This document shows positions 5,978-9,234 of a stretch of 9,234 nt of DNA, one piece after another (within the stretch, counting starts at the first letter, position 1; each line of letters opens with the position of its first letter). Location of the stretch: the NCBI GenBank assembly GCA_027025615.1, contig JALVQM010000455.1:1-9234 (forward strand). The letters are read 5' to 3'. A program made the translations under genes and the position numbers. This DNA is from Desulfobacteraceae bacterium. GTDB taxonomy: Bacteria; Desulfobacterota; Desulfobacteria; Desulfobacterales; Desulfosarcinaceae. The notes beneath the pieces are model-generated. The model saw nothing but the letters and a program-made list of their open reading frames with translations. It searched no databases and was not told the origin of the DNA.

Positions 5978-7405
5978 ATGAACACCATCCGCTCTAAAAT
6001 TACCTTCTTTTTCGCCTCATGCATTGCGGTAATGTGTGTTTTCGCCATTTTGTACTATACCACGGTTTCAGAGCTTAAACAGAAGCTGATCGCCATTGAA
6101 AAGTTCGACGATATCAGGGACAACGTTCTCGAACTGCGGCGTTATGAAAAAAACCTGATTTACACCAAGGACCCGGCCAGCTTTGAAAAAAGTGGTTATT
6201 ACCTTAACCGGACTGAAAGCGCCTATAAGAAAATGACCGACGATATTGTTCGGCTTGTAGGTCAATCCGAATTTGAAAAAGCCTGCGTTGTCCTGCAGGA
6301 TTATAAAAAAACCCTCAAACATGTTTTCTTACAACTCAAGCAGGGCAGTGGCGATGTTGATGTTTCTGAAATCAGGGACCTTGGGAAACAGCTGGTGAAT
6401 TTCACCAGCAACCTGATTTTGCTCAAAAGGGAAAAAATCAATTCCGTCCTGAACCGCATATTCCTTATGCCGATGGTCGTAATGGGCGGTTTCATCCTCA
6501 CCATAGCCCTGATTTACCGCCTAATGCTTCACGATGTGCTCAAGCCCTTATCACGACTGCGGGTGGCCACCGAGAAAGCCATGATCGGAAAATTCGAGCC
6601 TATAGACTGTAAGCCGGGACGCAATGATGAAGTCTCCCGGCTGGTTGCCGCCTTCAACCGAATGGCCAACGAAATCGGAACCAGGCAGGAACAGCTCCTG
6701 CAGTCGCGCAAGATGGCCTCAATCGGAACTTTTACTTCCGGCATAGCCCACGAACTCAATAACCCGGTAAATAATATCTCCCTGATCGTTGAGTCCCTGA
6801 TCGAACGCAAGCACACCATGAACTCCGATGAGCGGGATCAGCTTTACAATGATCTGATGGAACAGGCCGACCGCACCAGTGCCATCGTGCGTAACCTGCT
6901 CGATTTTTCCCGACAGGAGCAAAGGCGGGTGGAACCGACGTCCATTGAGGAAATTCTTGATAAAACCGTCCTTCTGCTTAAAAATGAACTAAAGCTTAAC
7001 CGGATCAAGTTCAGCAAACAAGTTGTCGGTGAAATACCGGAAATTCAACTGGACAGGAGCAGTTTTCAACAGGTATTTCTCAACCTGCTGGTAAACAGTA
7101 TCCAGGCAATGCCCGATGGAGGAGAAATAGCCGCCACCCTGGATGGCAGAAATTCGAAAAAAGAAATCGTAATCGAAATCTGTGATACCGGCGTTGGCAT
7201 TGCCGAAGAGCACATTGATCGTATTTTCGATCCCTTTTACACCACCAAACGGGAAGGAGAAGGTACAGGCCTGGGTCTTTCGGTAACCTATGGAATAATC
7301 GAACAACACGGTGGCAAAATCCAGGTCCGGCGCCGCAAATCCAGGGGAACCTGTTTTACCATCCATTTACCCACAGGAGGCGAGCATGCCATCGCCCAAC
7401 AATGA
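5978..7405 (+). CDS. Membrane sensor histidine kinase (HAMP, HisKA, HATPase)
   Basis: This 475-residue inner-membrane sensor kinase autophosphorylates on histidine and should pass the phosphate to the regulator encoded next to it. The order is: short cytoplasmic start, membrane segment (about 8-28), extracytoplasmic region (about 31-158), second membrane segment (about 162-182), HAMP linker (about 183-236), dimerisation domain with phospho-accepting H258 in AHELNNP, and the ATPase domain. The ATPase shows the N box (N369 and N373 in NLLVNSIQAM), DTGVGI (403-408), FDPFYTT (418-424) and GEGTGLGLS (427-435). The roughly 130-residue sensor region looks all-helical and charged, suggesting a four-helix bundle. 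I do not recognise its ligand, and no PAS domain is visible. The end overlaps the response regulator start by 20 bases, implying translational coupling. The signal is unknown; the kinase role is secure. Confidence 0.94.
   Translation: MNTIRSKITFFFASCIAVMCVFAILYYTTVSELKQKLIAIEKFDDIRDNVLELRRYEKNLIYTKDPASFEKSGYYLNRTESAYKKMTDDIVRLVGQSEFEKACVVLQDYKKTLKHVFLQLKQGSGDVDVSEIRDLGKQLVNFTSNLILLKREKINSVLNRIFLMPMVVMGGFILTIALIYRLMLHDVLKPLSRLRVATEKAMIGKFEPIDCKPGRNDEVSRLVAAFNRMANEIGTRQEQLLQSRKMASIGTFTSGIAHELNNPVNNISLIVESLIERKHTMNSDERDQLYNDLMEQADRTSAIVRNLLDFSRQEQRRVEPTSIEEILDKTVLLLKNELKLNRIKFSKQVVGEIPEIQLDRSSFQQVFLNLLVNSIQAMPDGGEIAATLDGRNSKKEIVIEICDTGVGIAEEHIDRIFDPFYTTKREGEGTGLGLSVTYGIIEQHGGKIQVRRRKSRGTCFTIHLPTGGEHAIAQQ
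7375..7380 (+). promoter_or_regulatory. Ribosome binding site of the response regulator, inside the kinase gene
   Basis: AGGAGG lies five bases before the ATG at 7386, within the last codons of the kinase gene. It fixes the regulator start at 7386. The longer frame that opens at 7311 would place about 25 unrelated residues before the receiver domain. Confidence 0.9.
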
Positions 7406-8753
7406 TTGGCAGCCGCGGGTTGCGGTCATTGATGACGAACTAATCAGTCGCCGGGAAATAAAACGGGGACTGGAACGCGAAAATCGCCTGGTGGAAATCT
7501 TTGCTGACGGCAGCAGTGCCTTGAAGCGGATGAACCAGGTAGCATTCGACCTGGTGATCTGTGACCTGAAATTGCCCGATATCAACGGGCTGGAAATTCT
7601 TCAACGCATCAAGAAACGTTTCCGACAGACCGAAGTTATCATGATCACAGGGTTCGGTTCAGTGGAATCAGCCATAGAAGCCATTCGCAGCGGAGCGTTT
7701 CATTATGTAACAAAACCGGTAAAAATGGCCGAACTTCGAGCCTTGGCAGGCCAGGCCCTTACAAAGGTGAAACTGCGCCAGGAAAAGGAAGCCCTTGAAA
7801 ACGAACTTTTTTCAAGCCGCCGCAACTACGACCTGATCGGTAACAGTCCGGCCACTGAAAAAGTGCGCCAGATGATAAAGAAGGTAGCTCCCTTGAGCTG
7901 CAACGTTCTGATCCAGGGTGAAAGCGGCACAGGCAAGGAGTTGGTGGCCCGGGCCCTGCACCTGGGCAGTCCGCGCAAAGACAATGCTTTTATCTCTTTC
8001 AACTGCGGAAGCTTTACCGAGGAATTGATCGCCAACGAGCTTTTTGGTCATGAAAAAGGAGCCTTCACCGGAGCCGTGGAAACCAAGATAGGTTTACTGG
8101 AAGCAGCTCACCAGGGCACGATCTTCCTCGATGAAATTGCAACCATGCCGGCAAGTATGCAAGTCAAACTCCTGCGGTTTGTCCAGGAAAGGAACATTCT
8201 GCGGGTAGGCGGGATCAAACCCATAACCGTTGATGTACGCATGATAGCCGCAAGCAACCAGGAACTGAACCGGGCCGTGGAAAACGGCAAATTCCGACAG
8301 GACCTCTATTACCGCTTGAAGGTGGTACTTATTTCCCTGCCCCCCCTGCGGAGCAGGCTGGAAGACATCCCCTTGCTGGTCAAACATTTCATATCGCGCT
8401 ACAGCGAGGCTTTCGGCAAACAAATAAGCGGTGTATCCCCCCAAGTGCTCGGAATATTGGAAAACTACCCTTTTCCGGGCAATGTACGGGAACTGGAGCA
8501 CATTATTGAAAGCGCTGTAGCCCTGGCTGAAAACTCCACCATCGAACCGGTTGACCTGCCTCCGGATATTCAAAAACTTTCCTTCAATAACATAGACCGG
8601 GACAAATGGCCTTCTCTCCAGGAGCTTGAAAAAGCCTATATCCAGAAAGTACTGGTAAAAACAGGATATAAAAAACAAGCCGCCGCCCGCCTGCTCAAAA
8701 TCCCCCGAACCACCTTGTGGCGCAAACTGAAGCGTTACAACATCCAAGAATGA
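7386..8753 (+). CDS. NtrC-type response regulator, receiver-AAA+-HTH (sigma-54 activator)
   Basis: This 455-residue cytoplasmic activator has three parts. The receiver (about 10-125) has acidic D16 and D17, phospho-acceptor D60 in VICDLKLPD, T88 and K110. The AAA+ domain (about 148-385) has Walker A GESGTGKE (178-185), the sigma-54 loop GAFTGA (225-230), Walker B IFLDE (246-250) and arginine-finger candidates in FRQDLYYR (303-310). The Fis-type helix-turn-helix (about 424-452) contains KKQAAARLLKIPRTTLWRKL. All switch residues are present, so control by phosphorylation from the overlapping kinase gene is expected. Downstream lie two matching 15-base palindromes and a strong -24/-12 promoter facing a universal stress gene, which is the most likely target. 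No hairpin with a T run follows, so some read-through into the stress gene is also possible. Named subfamily assignment (ZraR, AtoC and similar) is not justified from sequence alone. Confidence 0.95.
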   Translation: MPSPNNDWQPRVAVIDDELISRREIKRGLERENRLVEIFADGSSALKRMNQVAFDLVICDLKLPDINGLEILQRIKKRFRQTEVIMITGFGSVESAIEAIRSGAFHYVTKPVKMAELRALAGQALTKVKLRQEKEALENELFSSRRNYDLIGNSPATEKVRQMIKKVAPLSCNVLIQGESGTGKELVARALHLGSPRKDNAFISFNCGSFTEELIANELFGHEKGAFTGAVETKIGLLEAAHQGTIFLDEIATMPASMQVKLLRFVQERNILRVGGIKPITVDVRMIAASNQELNRAVENGKFRQDLYYRLKVVLISLPPLRSRLEDIPLLVKHFISRYSEAFGKQISGVSPQVLGILENYPFPGNVRELEHIIESAVALAENSTIEPVDLPPDIQKLSFNNIDRDKWPSLQELEKAYIQKVLVKTGYKKQAAARLLKIPRTTLWRKLKRYNIQE

Positions 8754-8756
8754 TTC

Positions 8757-8771
8757 TTTTCATATTGAAAC
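8757..8771. promoter_or_regulatory. Candidate activator site, distal palindrome copy
   Basis: TTTTCA-TAT-TGAAAC is a near-perfect dyad (TTTCA against TGAAA) starting three bases after the response regulator stop. It matches the copy at 8840-8854 in form and spacer length. Its centre is about 83 bases from the other copy's centre, close to eight helical turns, and about 160 bases upstream of the -24 element. Confidence 0.45.
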
Positions 8772-8839
8772 ATTTTCCCCAATCGCAATTAATTACATAC
8801 AGTTATTAACCGGCAAGGGATAGCCTAACTCCTGCTGAT

Positions 8840-8854
8840 GTTTCAGATTGAACC
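8840..8854. promoter_or_regulatory. Candidate activator site, proximal palindrome copy
   Basis: GTTTCA-GAT-TGAACC is a dyad with five of six paired positions. It shares 11 of 15 bases with the copy at 8757-8771. It lies about 75 bases upstream of the -24 element, near -100 from the predicted start, the classic place for an NtrC-type enhancer site. Confidence 0.5.
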
Positions 8855-8899
8855 AAACAACTACGCCCAACAAAACGGCCTGACACAACAACTAACTGG

Positions 8900-8911
8900 T
8901 TTTATATAAAA
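8900..8911. repeat. AT-rich perfect palindrome between activator sites and promoter
   Basis: TTTTATATAAAA is a 12-base perfect palindrome within an A/T stretch (about 8900-8918). It sits between the proximal enhancer candidate and the sigma-54 element, where DNA bending is often needed to bring activator and polymerase together. It does not match the IHF consensus well, so intrinsic flexibility is the more likely role, if any. Confidence 0.3.
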
Positions 8912-8920
8912 TATATTAGA

Positions 8921-8936
8921 TGGCAAGCAATTTGCA
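8921..8936 (+). promoter_or_regulatory. Sigma-54 (-24/-12) promoter of the universal stress gene
   Basis: TGGCAAGCAATTTGCA matches the RpoN consensus TGGCACG-N4-TTGCW at 11 of 12 fixed positions, with GG (8922-8923) and GC (8934-8935) separated by exactly 10 bases. The start would be near 8947, about 50 bases before the coding start. It lies directly downstream of an NtrC-type activator gene. It is the strongest regulatory match in the window. Confidence 0.8.
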
Positions 8937-8988
8937 GTCGATTGATACCACAGTCAGCATGTTTGTATAAACAATCCCAAACAGATGT

Positions 8989-8994
8989 GGAGAG
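8989..8994 (+). promoter_or_regulatory. Ribosome binding site supporting a TTG start
   Basis: GGAGAG begins 11 bases before TTG at 9000; its GGAG core leaves a seven-base spacer. The in-frame ATG at 8985 has no purine-rich site in front of it and would swallow this one. The TTG is therefore the better start. Confidence 0.6.
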
Positions 8995-8999
8995 CAGCA

Positions 9000-9234
9000 T
9001 TGAGCCGGGAAAAAATTCTGGTTCCCGTTGGAGTAGGGCATCAAGATTTCGACGCTTTGTACCACGCCCTGTCGGTGGCTGAACGCGTCCAGGCCAAAGT
9101 GTACGTATTTTACATTGCCGATCCCAAAGCAAGCCAATCGACCGATGAGCTGGTAATAAGGCATTTGAAAGAACTTGTAGCCAAAGCCTGCCAGGAAGGA
9201 CTGGCGGTATCGTTTCACATGGCCCATGGTTCTG
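9000..9234 (+). CDS. Universal stress protein, UspA-like domain (partial, runs off the right edge)
   Basis: Seventy-eight codons are visible, open to the window end. The sequence after the TTG start reads SREKILVPVG, the first strand of a UspA fold. A helix with DALYHALSVAERV and the second strand AKVYVFYI follow, then a helical stretch with LVIRHLKELVAKA. This is the usual alpha/beta nucleotide-binding layout of universal stress proteins. One oddity is that the aspartate that commonly ends the first strand (VPVD) is G11 here, followed by VGHQDF, so nucleotide binding may be altered. The gene has a strong sigma-54 promoter 64 bases upstream. The preceding two-component pair is its likely controller. 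The rest of the protein is not visible, so a fusion with another domain cannot be excluded. Confidence 0.75.
   Translation, partial: MSREKILVPVGVGHQDFDALYHALSVAERVQAKVYVFYIADPKASQSTDELVIRHLKELVAKACQEGLAVSFHMAHGS

Noticed and set aside
8916..9227. Minus-strand 103-codon frame opposite the universal stress gene
   Set aside because: The plus-strand frame encodes a recognisable UspA fold with a promoter and ribosome site in front; the minus frame has neither.
1..9234. CRISPR arrays, insertion sequences, tRNA and rRNA genes, riboswitches
   Set aside because: I looked for regular repeats, terminal inverted repeats with a transposase frame, cloverleaf-like arms and known leader motifs in the non-coding gaps and saw none.

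Overview
This window looks like ordinary bacterial chromosome with about 50% GC. Genes are tightly packed with clear Shine-Dalgarno sites. It encodes two sigma-54 (RpoN) activators that both keep the GAFTGA loop, one of them paired with a HAMP histidine kinase. That mix, with alanine dehydrogenase and a groESL operon, fits an anaerobic deltaproteobacterium-like (Desulfobacterota) or related Gram-negative lineage. The assignment is an inference from gene content and style; nothing in the window proves it. I see no insertion sequence, phage gene, CRISPR array, tRNA or rRNA.

Layout from left to right: (1) bases 1-98 hold the probable C-terminal end of an unknown plus-strand gene. A long GC-rich hairpin (106-147) follows, between it and the convergent gene. 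(2) On the minus strand lie alanine dehydrogenase (ald, 186-1298) and, upstream of it, an ACT-PAS-AAA+-HTH activator of the TyrR-like type (1749-3341). The 450-base gap between them carries a good -24/-12 promoter facing ald and a repeated 12-base motif upstream of it. (3) A 435-base divergent gap (3342-3776) holds a candidate sigma-70 promoter for each direction and a long inverted repeat in the presumed groES leader. (4) groES (3777-4064) and groEL (4108-5736) follow, ending in a strong hairpin. (5) A membrane histidine kinase (5978-7405) overlaps by 20 bases an NtrC-type response regulator (7386-8753). (6) A 246-base gap holds two copies of a 15-base palindrome and a near-consensus sigma-54 promoter. 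It leads into a universal stress protein gene that runs off the right edge (9000 onward).

The best reading of how the parts work together is two local sigma-54 circuits. In one, the ACT-domain regulator probably senses an amino acid and drives ald, linking alanine oxidation to amino-acid supply. In the other, the two-component pair probably drives the adjacent universal stress gene through paired palindromic sites about 75 to 160 bases upstream of its -24/-12 element. The protein families are well known. What may be undescribed is the regulatory wiring, which is inferred from sequence only.
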